A stretch of 64,000 bases of DNA from Deferribacteres bacterium (GCA_023395255.1 JAEWZN010000006.1:1-64000); one strand, 5' to 3'; positions 32,395-41,708 are shown, counted from the first letter of the stretch. Notes: generated by a model not told the origin, from the letters alone. Translations and numbers: made by a program.

Positions 32395-35300
32395 GATAAA
32401 GTCTGTAAAAATATCCTCCTTTCTGGCCTTGCTTCTCACCTGTTTTTCAGTGGTGCTCGCGGTTGTTATTCTAGTCTGGAGCAGTGTGGATGCCGGAACC
32501 ATCATAAAACATGAACAGTCAAGGCTTCTGAAAAGAAACCATGATACCGCATCCATGGTTTTTGAAAAGGAACTGGAACATCTCGGTTGGGTAACGCGTG
32601 ATCTCAGGGTGAATGTCAGGCAGCTTCTTGCGAGAAATCCTGATATAGAATCAGAGAATTTCAAAAACGGTTTTTCATCAATATACGATCTGGCTGCCGG
32701 GGAAAATCTGGACATCATGATCTTTGTCTCCTTTGACGGTACAAGGGTGATTAATGTCGGTTCAACCTTCTTCAATACTGACGGAATTATCAGCTTTCTC
32801 CGTAATAACGGCAACAGCGTGGATGCTTCCGGTTCGGTTTACTCGGTAGTGGAAGAGAGCGGAACTGCACCTCTGAATCTTATTCTGGGTTACACCCCTG
32901 TCAGCAACCCCGCAAACGGTGAGGTTCTCGGAAAAATATTTATAGGCAGAATAATCAACGGCGCTCCCGACATCATCAGAAAAGCGGCCTCAGATGCGGG
33001 CGCAGGCATAGCCTTTATCACCGCCGGACAGATTATATCAGCCTCTGACGGATTTGATCTCAGCCGGTTCATGTCGGCTGCATGCACTGATGCCGGGCAG
33101 GTCTTTCCTGTTAAGGGCGGTTTCTCAGCATACTGCAGACCCCTTGAGCTTAAGGGGAGCGCCACGCCGCTGATGATTTATCAGCTTACTGACAACCAGT
33201 CCCTTGCTCTCATGAAAAAACAGATTACAGGCAGAGCGGCAACAGCCGTACTGCTCATCATCCTGATGACCGCTGTATCGGTTTACGGTTTTCACAGAAT
33301 CACTGCGCGCTCACTTATTTACCTGATAGATTATACCCACCGCATAAGCGTTTCCGGCAGTACCGATGACTTTGCCCCCACCCCGGTGGAGGAGTTCAAC
33401 AGGCTCGGTGCGGCTGTTTCCTCAATGAACCGTGAGCTTCGGGAAACCCAGGCCTATCTCAGCAATTTCCTTGGGTTTGCCAAGGTTCCGCTCATCGCCT
33501 GGGACACGGAAAATAAAATAGTAATCTTCAATAAAGCGATGGAAGAGCTTTCCGGAATAAGCGAATCCTCTGCCGTCGGTGAGGATCTTGAGATTATTTT
33601 CGCCTGTCTCACCGGGGACAGGCTTAAGGAACTCCTGCTGAAAGCGGCTGGAAGTGCGGATACTCTGTCTAACTTTGAGTCCATGGTAAAAAATATCAAA
33701 ACAGGGGAGATGAAATACATCCTCTGGAACCTCTCAATGGCAGGTACGCCTGCGAAGAGTTTCGGTGTGGTATTGCAGGGCATAGACATAACCGACAGAA
33801 AATCATCCGAAGAGAAACTGCTGCTTGCTTCAAAGGTGTTTGAAAATACCATAGAGGCAATCTATATAACAAACACCAGAGGGGTGATCCTCAGCGTGAA
33901 CAAGGCCTTTCTTCGCATAACCGGATACAGCGAGGAGGAAGCTATAGGAAACAAGACCAGCATTCTCCGCTCCGGCAGACACGCAAACCACTTCTACAAG
34001 GGGCTCTGGAACGCCCTTAAGGAGAGCGGCACATGGCAGGGGGAGATATGGAACAGGCGCAAGAACGGCGAGCTTTACCCGGCGCTTCTGAACATATCCA
34101 GCATAAGGGATTCCGGCGGCAATATATCCCATTTCATAGGGGTAATGCATGACATCACGGAAAGAAAGAAATACGAAGAGCAGATAAAATATCAATCCCA
34201 TTACGATCCGCTTACCAACCTTCCTAACCGCTATCTGTTCCACGACAGGCTGAGCATGGCGATCTCAAGGGCAAAGAAGAACCACAATTATGTGGGGCTG
34301 ATCTCCATAGATATTGACAGGTTCAAAAATGTGAACGATACCCTCGGCCACAATGTGGGCGATATACTGCTCCAGAAAATAGCTGACCGCATAGTCGGCA
34401 CAGTAGGGGACAGCATAACGGTAAGCCGTCTGGGAGGGGATGAGTACACGGTTATAATTGAAGACCTCTCAGACAAGAACAGAGCCGTTACTGTGGCATA
34501 TAATATAATAAAACAGCTTGAAAAACCCTTTCAGGTGGATGATTACGAGCTTTTCCTGAAATGCAGCGCCGGGTTAAGCTTCTACCCCGATGACGGAGAG
34601 GATGTGTTCACCGTTGCCAAAAATGCCGATGCTGCCATGTACCGCGCCAAGTCAAAAGGGCGCGGCATGCTCCAGATATACACGACTGACTTTAACGACA
34701 CAGCTAAGGACAGGCTGCTGATAGAGACCAAGCTGAACCGCGCTCTGGATAACGGAGAATTTGAGGTGTATTACCAGCCGAAAATCAATCTCAGAACAAT
34801 GGAACTGGTGGGCATGGAGTCGCTTATCCGCTGGAATAATCCTGAGTTAGGAAGGATTTTCCCCGATATGTTCATCCCCATAGCAGAGGAGACAGGGCTG
34901 ATTGTTTCAATAGGTCAGTGGGTTCTGAAAAAATCCTGTGAGGATCTGATGAGGTGGCGTTCCATGGGGTATAACCTCAAGGTGGCAGTGAACCTTTCCT
35001 TAAAGCAGTTCATTCAGAAAGACCTGTATATGTCTGTCAAGAATGTGCTTTTGGAAACAGGAATGGAACCCAGACACCTTGAGCTTGAGATAACGGAAAG
35101 CACAATTATGGTGGACACCGAAAACACCAGAGATATTCTCGACAAGCTCAGCTCACTGGGCATAACATTTGCCATTGATGATTTCGGCACAGGGTTCAGC
35201 TCAATCGGCTATCTTAATAGAATACCCATAGATACCATAAAGATAGACAAATCCTTCACCCAAGGTATAGACACCAGTGAGGACTCGCTTTCCATAGTCC

Positions 35301-35509
35301 GGTCGGTTATTCAGCTTTCCAGGAATTTAGGTATCGAAGTTGTGGCTGAGGGCGTGGAAAATGAAAACCACCTTCGTCTGCTGCGCGAGCTTGAATGTGA
35401 CCTCGCGCAGGGCTATTATTTCAGCAGGCCTGTACCTGCCTCAGAGTTTGAGAAGCTGATTTCCGGTTGGAATGAGAGTTTCTCGCTGGAAATCAAATCC
35501 GTCAAATAA
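32387..35509 (+). CDS. LuxQ-like sensor with PAS-PAS-GGDEF-EAL output
   Basis: A 1040-residue membrane protein overlapping luxP by eight bases. TM1 (about 11-32) and TM2 (about 284-303) enclose a 250-residue periplasmic region resembling the LuxQ sensor: NPANGEVLGKIF near 174 and LTDNQSLAL near 268 parallel LuxQ DPSTGEVLGFSF and VQDNQS. After TM2 the LuxQ-like stretch continues (EEFNRLG near 335, PAS with VPLIAWD near 367). A second PAS (about 478-597), GGDEF (600-770) and EAL (780-1030) follow. The GGDEF site reads RLGGDEY (683-686). The EAL site keeps catalytic residues (GMESLIRW, NLSLKQF, EITES, IDDFGTGFSS, IKIDKSF, AEGVE, QGYYFSRP). It probably makes or breaks c-di-GMP according to LuxP state. 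Confidence 0.85.
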   Translation: MNRIKSVKISSFLALLLTCFSVVLAVVILVWSSVDAGTIIKHEQSRLLKRNHDTASMVFEKELEHLGWVTRDLRVNVRQLLARNPDIESENFKNGFSSIYDLAAGENLDIMIFVSFDGTRVINVGSTFFNTDGIISFLRNNGNSVDASGSVYSVVEESGTAPLNLILGYTPVSNPANGEVLGKIFIGRIINGAPDIIRKAASDAGAGIAFITAGQIISASDGFDLSRFMSAACTDAGQVFPVKGGFSAYCRPLELKGSATPLMIYQLTDNQSLALMKKQITGRAATAVLLIILMTAVSVYGFHRITARSLIYLIDYTHRISVSGSTDDFAPTPVEEFNRLGAAVSSMNRELRETQAYLSNFLGFAKVPLIAWDTENKIVIFNKAMEELSGISESSAVGEDLEIIFACLTGDRLKELLLKAAGSADTLSNFESMVKNIKTGEMKYILWNLSMAGTPAKSFGVVLQGIDITDRKSSEEKLLLASKVFENTIEAIYITNTRGVILSVNKAFLRITGYSEEEAIGNKTSILRSGRHANHFYKGLWNALKESGTWQGEIWNRRKNGELYPALLNISSIRDSGGNISHFIGVMHDITERKKYEEQIKYQSHYDPLTNLPNRYLFHDRLSMAISRAKKNHNYVGLISIDIDRFKNVNDTLGHNVGDILLQKIADRIVGTVGDSITVSRLGGDEYTVIIEDLSDKNRAVTVAYNIIKQLEKPFQVDDYELFLKCSAGLSFYPDDGEDVFTVAKNADAAMYRAKSKGRGMLQIYTTDFNDTAKDRLLIETKLNRALDNGEFEVYYQPKINLRTMELVGMESLIRWNNPELGRIFPDMFIPIAEETGLIVSIGQWVLKKSCEDLMRWRSMGYNLKVAVNLSLKQFIQKDLYMSVKNVLLETGMEPRHLELEITESTIMVDTENTRDILDKLSSLGITFAIDDFGTGFSSIGYLNRIPIDTIKIDKSFTQGIDTSEDSLSIVRSVIQLSRNLGIEVVAEGVENENHLRLLRELECDLAQGYYFSRPVPASEFEKLISGWNESFSLEIKSVK

Positions 35510-35512
35510 CTT

Positions 35513-36343
35513 CTAAAGCTTTGACGGACCAGCCATTCCAAACCCCTGCGTGGTTCTTATGCCAATGCCTGATTCCACAAGGAGAGACAGATCATCCGGA
35601 TGGCCGCTGAGCCTGAATGTTCCTGTTATCCCTGTGAGCATCATAAGCGATTTTCCGGTCTTCTCCCTGAATTTGTCCAGAGTGTGCTTAATTACGGTTT
35701 TGCGAAGCTTAACCGATTTGAACACTATGGGTTCCTGAGGATATTTTCCTGTCATCCCGAAAATACGCATGGAGGAAATCTCCGCCAGCCTGTCTGAATA
35801 TTCCTTTTCAGACACCTCAAGCTCGCAGTAACCGTCCTCCACAGGGGGGATGATGGGTTTCTTTGAGTTCAGTGCTTCCAGCAGAACAGGTGAATGAGTG
35901 TGCAGTGTGACATCGGAGCCTTCAATAACAAAAGGTTTGTTGAGAAGCTTTGAGTTTTCAAGCATATAGGTGAGCTTTTTGCCGCCTACAAGGATCTGCC
36001 CGCCGCGGGAGAAGTCAATATCCTTCTTTTTCTCAAATCCTTCCTGAACAGCCTGAAGAAATTTCTCATAGGGGCTGCTTATGTAAAGGGTCACAAATTT
36101 GTTTTCAGGTATCTGAAAAACTGTGTCCTGAACCTCGAAACTGTTGTCAAAAACGATCGGTTCCTTCCTGAATCTGTCCCTGGAAAAGGCCAGATTAAAG
36201 GTGAAAAACTTAAAGCTTTTATCAGTAATACCCATCCCCAGTGATTCATAGCCTGTTTCCGCGGCGGATTTGATAATTTCGGCTATTCTGTTTCTGAAAA
36301 TGACCGGTACTTCAGTTGCGGTAAGAGTAAGTTTCAAAAGCAT
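35513..36343 (-). CDS. cas6: CRISPR-associated endoribonuclease Cas6-like protein
   Basis: A 276-residue Cas6-type RAMP protein. The C-terminal glycine-rich loop SGIGIRTTQGFGMAG (about 257-271) is the family hallmark, preceded by GITGTFRLSGHPDDLSLL. The first ferredoxin-like repeat starts MLLKLTLTATEVPVIFRNRIAEIIKSA. Histidines occur near residues 153 and 155, but the catalytic one cannot be assigned. Cas6 cuts pre-crRNA in types I and III, yet no other cas gene or repeat array is in the window, so this copy is an orphan. It converges on the luxQ-like gene with a three-base gap. Confidence 0.8.
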   Translation of the reverse strand: MLLKLTLTATEVPVIFRNRIAEIIKSAAETGYESLGMGITDKSFKFFTFNLAFSRDRFRKEPIVFDNSFEVQDTVFQIPENKFVTLYISSPYEKFLQAVQEGFEKKKDIDFSRGGQILVGGKKLTYMLENSKLLNKPFVIEGSDVTLHTHSPVLLEALNSKKPIIPPVEDGYCELEVSEKEYSDRLAEISSMRIFGMTGKYPQEPIVFKSVKLRKTVIKHTLDKFREKTGKSLMMLTGITGTFRLSGHPDDLSLLVESGIGIRTTQGFGMAGPSKL

Positions 36344-36881
36344 CGCGGAAGTCTCCTGTCAAAAGAAAATTCACAATTAAGTATGTATGCTCATTTATAT
36401 TAACATAAAGATAATGAAAGTACAATCTTAACAAAACCTTATATATTGAATAATATTAACGAAATTTATGAAATGACAATAAAAAAAATTAATACGACTC
36501 AAAAAAAAATAAAGCGAAATGATTATTCAGTTCATAATTATGCTTTCATATAAGTATTATAATTATTATTGGCATAATTAAGGTTATTTATCGGTTCGGT
36601 TAAGTCATCTTTAACCTGTTTAATGCGGCTTTTTATAAGTACACAGGATGTTTTTCTGTTTTGCTTCCGGACTGTTTGATTACTTTCACGGAGATTACGG
36701 CTTCTGTGAATAATAAACAACTAAGAATGTTTTAGTGTATTGTTAATTATTTATGAACGCCTGTTTAAAATCGCCATTTGTGTGCCTTGTTCAGAGAGGA
36801 TTTCAGGTTAATAGAAAATAGTTGTTAAACAAACTTAACCGACAGGTTTACGCAATGCTTATTTAGTGATATAAAATAAGA
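36344..36881. other. AT-rich intergenic region without a gene
   Basis: About 540 bases of strongly AT-rich sequence with poly-A runs around 36479-36512. I searched it for CRISPR-type repeats because it borders cas6 and found none, nor any convincing gene. A small upstream-facing frame (60 residues) has no ribosome binding site or recognisable composition. Confidence 0.6.
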
Positions 36882-37526
36882 ATGGACGAAGCACTTATAA
36901 TATCTACACAAAACAGACTCAGTAAAGAGTATGTGGCTTCACTGGAAGCGATAAGATTTGACGGGGAAATTATTACGGTTACAGAGCCTGAGCATGCTGA
37001 AGAAGTATGCAGGGAACTTGGCGGATATAAAGAACTCGGATTTGACACTGAGAGCAGACCCTCTTTCAGGCGCGGAGTGAGCTATCCGGTTTCTCTTGTT
37101 CAGCTTTCGACCCTTGACAAGGCTTATCTATTTCAGCTTAAAGACACTGAACTGCCTGACGGGCTTGTAAAAATCTTCTCTGATCCGTCAGTGAAGAAGA
37201 TAGGTGTCGGCATCCGGGACGATATAAAGAAGCTGAGGGAGCTTACCCCGTTTGAGGAAAAAGGTTTTGTTGATCTCGGTGACATAGCTGCGGAAAAAGG
37301 GATAATCCAGTTCGGAGCCCGCGCACTGGCAGCCAGATACCTTGGCCGGAAGATAGTGAAATCAGCCCAGAAGACCAACTGGGCGCGCAGAGACCTCACG
37401 GATAAGCAGAAAAACTATGCGGCTACGGATGCATGGGTGTGCCTTCTGGTTTATCCGCTTCTGCTGAATGATTCTCACGATTACAGGGAATATCCTGCGG
37501 AAGCGCCGGAAGCGGAAAATGAATAA
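36882..37526 (+). CDS. DEDDy 3'-5' exonuclease (RNase D/WRN-exonuclease-like)
   Basis: A 214-residue exonuclease domain protein. Motif I is LGFDTES (near 52-58), motif II GVGIRDDIKKL (near 107) and motif III YAATDAWVCL (near 186), with the YX3D of the DEDDy group. No HRDC domains are present, so it is shorter than RNase D. It may trim structured RNA or DNA ends. It overlaps the thioesterase gene by eight bases. Confidence 0.87.
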   Translation: MDEALIISTQNRLSKEYVASLEAIRFDGEIITVTEPEHAEEVCRELGGYKELGFDTESRPSFRRGVSYPVSLVQLSTLDKAYLFQLKDTELPDGLVKIFSDPSVKKIGVGIRDDIKKLRELTPFEEKGFVDLGDIAAEKGIIQFGARALAARYLGRKIVKSAQKTNWARRDLTDKQKNYAATDAWVCLLVYPLLLNDSHDYREYPAEAPEAENE

Positions 37527-37941
37527 CCCTTTCATCCTTGAAAAAGAGATAGAGATTCAGGGCTATGACATAGACTACGGCGGCGTGGTGAGCAACATTG
37601 TCTATATCCGCTGGATGGATGACCTGCGCACTGCCCTGCTTAAGGCTCATTATCCGGTTGATGTGATGGCAAAGGACGGCATGGCTCCTGTGGTAAACAA
37701 GACCCATGCCCATTATAAACGTTCCTCTTTTTTCGGTGACAGGCTGACAGCGGAAATCCGTATGACCGCCCTTGAAAAAGTGCGCTGGGAAATACAGGCG
37801 GTCATAACAAACGGAGACGGTAAAACTGTTTTTACTGCTGTTCAGTCCGGAGCGTTTGTTGACCTGAGGAATGGAAGGCCCGCACCCGTTCCGCCTGTAT
37901 TGGCTAAGCTTTGGGCTGCCTATCAGGCGGAGAAACTGTAA
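37519..37941 (+). CDS. acyl-CoA thioesterase, 4HBT hotdog family
   Basis: A 140-residue single hotdog-fold enzyme. YDIDYGGVVSNIVYIRWMDDLR near residue 14 holds the catalytic aspartate of the YbgC/4HBT group, and THAHYKRSSFFGDRLTAEI near 57 is the second conserved strand. It hydrolyses short or aromatic acyl-CoA thioesters; the substrate is not evident. The ATG at 37519 lies inside the exonuclease gene end. Confidence 0.83.
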   Translation: MNNPFILEKEIEIQGYDIDYGGVVSNIVYIRWMDDLRTALLKAHYPVDVMAKDGMAPVVNKTHAHYKRSSFFGDRLTAEIRMTALEKVRWEIQAVITNGDGKTVFTAVQSGAFVDLRNGRPAPVPPVLAKLWAAYQAEKL

Positions 37942-38522
37942 ATATCCTTCACTGACCAGCTTATATTTCCGTTTTCATCCATGCGCATGCTTACGCTCTT
38001 TTCTTCCGTGTTATCAAACAGGCTTGCGTATTTCATAACTGCTGCGACCTGATTTATCGCATACTCCTCGCTGAACTTCATGTGTCTGTCAAAGGCGTCT
38101 ATCATTGCGTGGTTGCCTGAAATTCCCCTGAAAAGGTTTTCTAGTTCCTGATTATCCTGAAACATTTGCTCTATCTCAGCTTTCTGAGGATGATCCCCTT
38201 TCACGGACACGTGTCCGTCCGTGCCTGTGGTCAGCTCAAAGGACGGGTCGGAAGAAATGCCCCTTTCCTCCATTATTGCCTTCATGCTGTCGGAGAAAAT
38301 ACTTTCAAGTTTTGCTGTACGCTCCTGAATACTCTCACTTGAGGAAGAAGGCATGGTATAGGGCACGCCCAGTTCGCCGTGCCTGCCGTTTTTCGGCTGT
38401 TCGGCCTGCAGGTTTTTAATGATGTCGATAAATTCCTGCTCGGCCTTGCTTTTGTCTGCTTTTTGGGTTGTGTTAGGGGACTGAACTCCGCTGAGGTTGT
38501 TTTGAGAAATATCACTGATCAT
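37923..38522 (-). CDS. uncharacterised soluble protein
   Basis: I do not recognise this 199-residue protein. It is hydrophilic with a low-complexity serine/glutamine-rich N-terminal third (SGVQSPNTTQKADKSKAE, PSSSSESIQE), a helical middle (EIEQMFQDNQELENLFRGIS) and a C terminus reading MRMDENGNISWSVKDIYSFSA. No signal peptide or membrane segment is seen. AAGGAAAGG precedes the ATG at 38522. It overlaps the convergent thioesterase gene by 19 bases. Confidence 0.7.
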   Translation of the reverse strand: MISDISQNNLSGVQSPNTTQKADKSKAEQEFIDIIKNLQAEQPKNGRHGELGVPYTMPSSSSESIQERTAKLESIFSDSMKAIMEERGISSDPSFELTTGTDGHVSVKGDHPQKAEIEQMFQDNQELENLFRGISGNHAMIDAFDRHMKFSEEYAINQVAAVMKYASLFDNTEEKSVSMRMDENGNISWSVKDIYSFSA

Positions 38523-38632
38523 TTTTTCCTTTCCTTGCGCCGAAAGAAAATATTTTAATATTTGTAGCAAAAAATATGCTGAATAATGGGAATAAAACAA
38601 AGGGGGCTTGAAGCCCCCCTGTGAAGCTTAAA

Positions 38633-40516
38633 TTATCTCATTCCTTTAATCATGAGTTCTGCTGTTTTTCCGGCAAAAAGCGACGGGTTCTCCGGCGCGG
38701 AGCCTTCCACAATCAGCGCAAGGTTGAAGAGGATGTCCGCATAGTCTTTTATTACGGATGACTTTGCGTCAGTTTCGTGGAGTTTTTTCATCTCCGCGAA
38801 GAGGGAGTGTTCAGGGTTTATTTCCAGAATCTTTTTGGATTTCGGGATAAACTGACCCATAGCCTCCATCATGCGCGCCATGTGCGGGTCTATGTCGTTA
38901 TCATCACCCACAAGGCAGCAGACGGTGTTTTTCAGCCTTCCTGAGAGGCGCACGTCCTTAACCTTTTCCTTGAGGGCATCCTTTATGCTGTCAAGCAGTC
39001 CGCCCAGTTCCTTCTTCTGTTCCTCGGTTTTGGCTTTGTCATCAAGGTTTATGTCCCCTTTGACCACAGAGCGGAGTTTTTTGCCCTTATATTCGCCGAG
39101 GGAGGGGATGACTATTTCATCCACCTCGTCGGTCATGAAGAGAACTTCAATGCCTTTTTCGGTGAATGATTCAAGATAGGGGGATTTTTTCAGTTCGGCT
39201 ATATTGCCCCCTGTGATGTAGTAAATCTCCTCCTGATCCGGCTTCATATCCGCAAGGTAGCTTTCAAGGTCGGTGAATTTGCCTTCCTCGGTTCTGCTTG
39301 AGCGGAACATGAGAAGGGAGCCTATCTCCTCTTTTTTGGTAAATTCGTAGTGGAGGCCTTCCTTGAGGATTTTACCGAACTCCCTGTAGAAAACGGCGTA
39401 GCTGTCCGCCTCGTTGGCTTTCATCTCTTTAAGGGTATCCAGAACCTTTTTGGTGATGTTTTTTCTTATCACGTCTATCATCTTATTGTTCTGGAGAATC
39501 TCCCTTGAAACGTTAAGGGGAAGGTCGCTGGAATCAGCCAGACCTTTTACGAAACGCAGATACAGCGGGAGAAGCTGCTCGCAGTGCTCCATTATCTGCA
39601 CTTTTTTAACGTAAAGCGCGGGGCCGAATTTGAAATCCTTGTACAGAATGTCAAACGGCGCCTTGGCGGGTATATACAGCAGAACAGTGAACTCCGCCGT
39701 GCCTTCTGCGCGGTAATGTATTGTTTTCAGCGGATTAGTGAAATCGTGGGAGATGTGTTTGTAGAACTCGGTGTACTCCTCTTCCGTCACTTCCGACTTG
39801 TCTTTCAGCCAGATGGCCTTCATGGAGTTGAGGGTTTCTTCCTTAACAGTTGTTTCGGTTTTGCCGTCCTTCTCCTCTTCTTCTGTGACATCCATCACCA
39901 CAGGGTATTCGATGTAGTCTGAATATTTTTTGACGATGCTTCTGATTCGGTATTCATCCTGATATTCTTTGGCATCCTCCTTGAGTTGGAGGATGATGTC
40001 TGTCCCTCTGGATGATTTTTCCGCGGGTTCAACTGTGAATGTACCGTCTGCGGCGGATTCCCACTTCACTGCATCCTTTTCCCCGGCTCTGCGGGTGATC
40101 ACAGTTACCTTGTCCGCCACCATGAATGCAGCGTAAAAGCCCACGCCGAACTGGCCTATGAGTTCCGGGTTGTTTTTCACATCTTCCGACTTAAGCCTGT
40201 TGAGAAATTCCTTTGTGCCTGAGTGGGCAATGGTTCCGAGAGCCTGCACCGCTTCTTCTTTCGTCATGCCTATGCCGTTGTCGGACACTGTGAGAGTGTT
40301 GTTTTCCGGATCGCAAATCAGCTTGATTCTAAAATTTCCGTCCCCTTCCAGCATGCCCGCATCCGTGAGAGAAAGATAACGAAGTTTGTCGATAGCATCG
40401 GAAGCGTTCGAAACCAGTTCTCTCAAAAAGATTTCCTTGTGGGAATAGAGTGAGTTTACCACAAGGTCAAGCAGACGGCTTACCTCCGCCTTGAACTGAA
40501 CAGTTTCCTGCGCCAT
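38633..40516 (-). CDS. htpG: Hsp90-family chaperone HtpG
   Basis: A 627-residue ATP-dependent chaperone. The GHKL ATPase domain shows LRELVSNASDAIDKLR (28-43), TVSDNGIGMT (near 76-85) and IGQFGVGFYAAFMVADKV (near 120-137). The middle domain (GRSLESARP-free; PLNVSREILQ near 338) and C-terminal dimerisation domain are complete. GGAGG precedes the ATG, and a promoter overlapping that of the divergent hydrolase lies upstream. Confidence 0.97.
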   Translation of the reverse strand: MAQETVQFKAEVSRLLDLVVNSLYSHKEIFLRELVSNASDAIDKLRYLSLTDAGMLEGDGNFRIKLICDPENNTLTVSDNGIGMTKEEAVQALGTIAHSGTKEFLNRLKSEDVKNNPELIGQFGVGFYAAFMVADKVTVITRRAGEKDAVKWESAADGTFTVEPAEKSSRGTDIILQLKEDAKEYQDEYRIRSIVKKYSDYIEYPVVMDVTEEEEKDGKTETTVKEETLNSMKAIWLKDKSEVTEEEYTEFYKHISHDFTNPLKTIHYRAEGTAEFTVLLYIPAKAPFDILYKDFKFGPALYVKKVQIMEHCEQLLPLYLRFVKGLADSSDLPLNVSREILQNNKMIDVIRKNITKKVLDTLKEMKANEADSYAVFYREFGKILKEGLHYEFTKKEEIGSLLMFRSSRTEEGKFTDLESYLADMKPDQEEIYYITGGNIAELKKSPYLESFTEKGIEVLFMTDEVDEIVIPSLGEYKGKKLRSVVKGDINLDDKAKTEEQKKELGGLLDSIKDALKEKVKDVRLSGRLKNTVCCLVGDDNDIDPHMARMMEAMGQFIPKSKKILEINPEHSLFAEMKKLHETDAKSSVIKDYADILFNLALIVEGSAPENPSLFAGKTAELMIKGMR

Positions 40517-40538
40517 TTAATTTACCTCCGTAACTTGA

Positions 40539-40585
40539 TTGATTATTGCAACTTACAAATATACAATATGCGTCATGAATATCAA
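40539..40585. promoter_or_regulatory. overlapping divergent promoters of htpG and the serine hydrolase gene
   Basis: Plus strand: TTGATT (40539-40544), 17 bases, TACAAT (40562-40567), start near 40574. Minus strand: TTGATA (40580-40585), 16 bases, TATATT (40558-40563). The two -10 boxes share bases, so the promoters should exclude each other. Confidence 0.5.
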
Positions 40586-41708
40586 CAGTTTTGGCAGCGA
40601 GTACTGCTCTCTGCCGCTTAAGGTCTTAATTGTTTTTTTCCTGTTTGCTGCCAGCGCTTTTGCGGATCAGCGGCTGGACAGGCTGGGTGAAGCGGCTGTC
40701 AGAGACGGGCTCACGGAAGGCGCAGTTATCCTTGTGAGGCAGAACGGGCGGGTACTCCATTCCGGCGTGTACGGAACCGCGGCAGAGGGGAGCGTGTTTG
40801 ATCTCGCATCCCTCACTAAGGTATATGCCGCAACCCTTGCCGTTATGAGGCTCACTGACTTGGGTCTTATTGACCCTTCTGATAAAGTCGGCAGATTTTT
40901 TCCTCAGTTCAGGGAAGGGGAGAAAGCCGGAGTCACGGTGGAGCACCTTCTGCGGCACAGGGCAGGGCTGCCTGCGTGGGAACCGCTGTACTGTGCGGAG
41001 AAGCCGAAGGATTACCTGCTGAATATGCCTCTTCAATATCAGCCTGGATCAGAGAGAATCTACAGCGACCTCGGATTCATGATACTGGGGATGATAGCGG
41101 AGCAGGTAAGCGGCATGGCGCTGGATGAATTTGTTAATGAGCAGTTTTATAAACACATGGGGCTGAAAACCGCAGGGTTTAAACCTGCTGATGTTTCAGG
41201 TGTTATGCCCACTCTGTACGGCGGTTTTGAGGCAGCAATGATTAAGGATGGCACATGCCGGAAAAGGTTTAGGGAAGAAGTTCTGAAAGGGGCAGTGAAT
41301 GACGGCAACGCCCGGATGGTTTTCGGCGGCGCTGCCGGGCATGCCGGGCTTTTCAGCAGTGCGGAGGACTTGGCGGCACTCACTGAAATGATCACTGACG
41401 GAAAATACATTAAGCCGGAAACTGTAAGGCGTTTCATGCTGAAAGATGAAGCCGGGCAGGGGATGGGTTTTGCCATGACAGAGCAGTCTCTCCACGCGGA
41501 GGGAATCACCAACGGGACATTCGGGCATCTCGGTTTTACGGGAACATCAGCCGTCAGTGTGCCCGAAAAGGGTTTGAGTGTGATCATCCTCACCAACAGG
41601 CAGATGAAGGGGCTTGATAAAAAGGGGCGCTACCCTGACTTGAAGGAATTCAGAAAGGCGGTTTTTGGCGAATCGGTGCGCCTTGCGGATAAAAGTGTGT
41701 TAAAATAG
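40575..41708 (+). CDS. beta-lactamase-related serine hydrolase (class C/CubicO type)
   Basis: A 377-residue exported enzyme with a signal peptide (hydrophobic core about 17-29, cleavage near AFA-DQ). The active-site SXXK is Ser79-Leu-Thr-Lys82 (DLASLTK), the second motif is YSDLG near 145 (YXN replaced by YSD), and HLGFTGTS near 320 supplies the third motif region. Such proteins are D-Ala-D-Ala peptidases or esterases more often than true beta-lactamases. The only good start is the ATG at 40575, which has no ribosome binding site and lies at the predicted transcription start. Confidence 0.82.
   Translation: MNINSFGSEYCSLPLKVLIVFFLFAASAFADQRLDRLGEAAVRDGLTEGAVILVRQNGRVLHSGVYGTAAEGSVFDLASLTKVYAATLAVMRLTDLGLIDPSDKVGRFFPQFREGEKAGVTVEHLLRHRAGLPAWEPLYCAEKPKDYLLNMPLQYQPGSERIYSDLGFMILGMIAEQVSGMALDEFVNEQFYKHMGLKTAGFKPADVSGVMPTLYGGFEAAMIKDGTCRKRFREEVLKGAVNDGNARMVFGGAAGHAGLFSSAEDLAALTEMITDGKYIKPETVRRFMLKDEAGQGMGFAMTEQSLHAEGITNGTFGHLGFTGTSAVSVPEKGLSVIILTNRQMKGLDKKGRYPDLKEFRKAVFGESVRLADKSVLK

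Noticed and set aside
36538..36720. 60-residue minus-strand frame in the AT-rich spacer
   Set aside because: No ribosome binding site, no recognisable features, and asparagine/lysine-rich content expected from AT-rich noncoding DNA.
36344..36881. Possible CRISPR array beside cas6
   Set aside because: No direct repeats of 25-37 bases with regular spacing are present; only AT-rich simple sequence.
40575..41708. Reading the hydrolase as a resistance beta-lactamase
   Set aside because: The SXXK motif alone is shared with peptidases and esterases, YXN is altered to YSD, and no context supports a resistance role.
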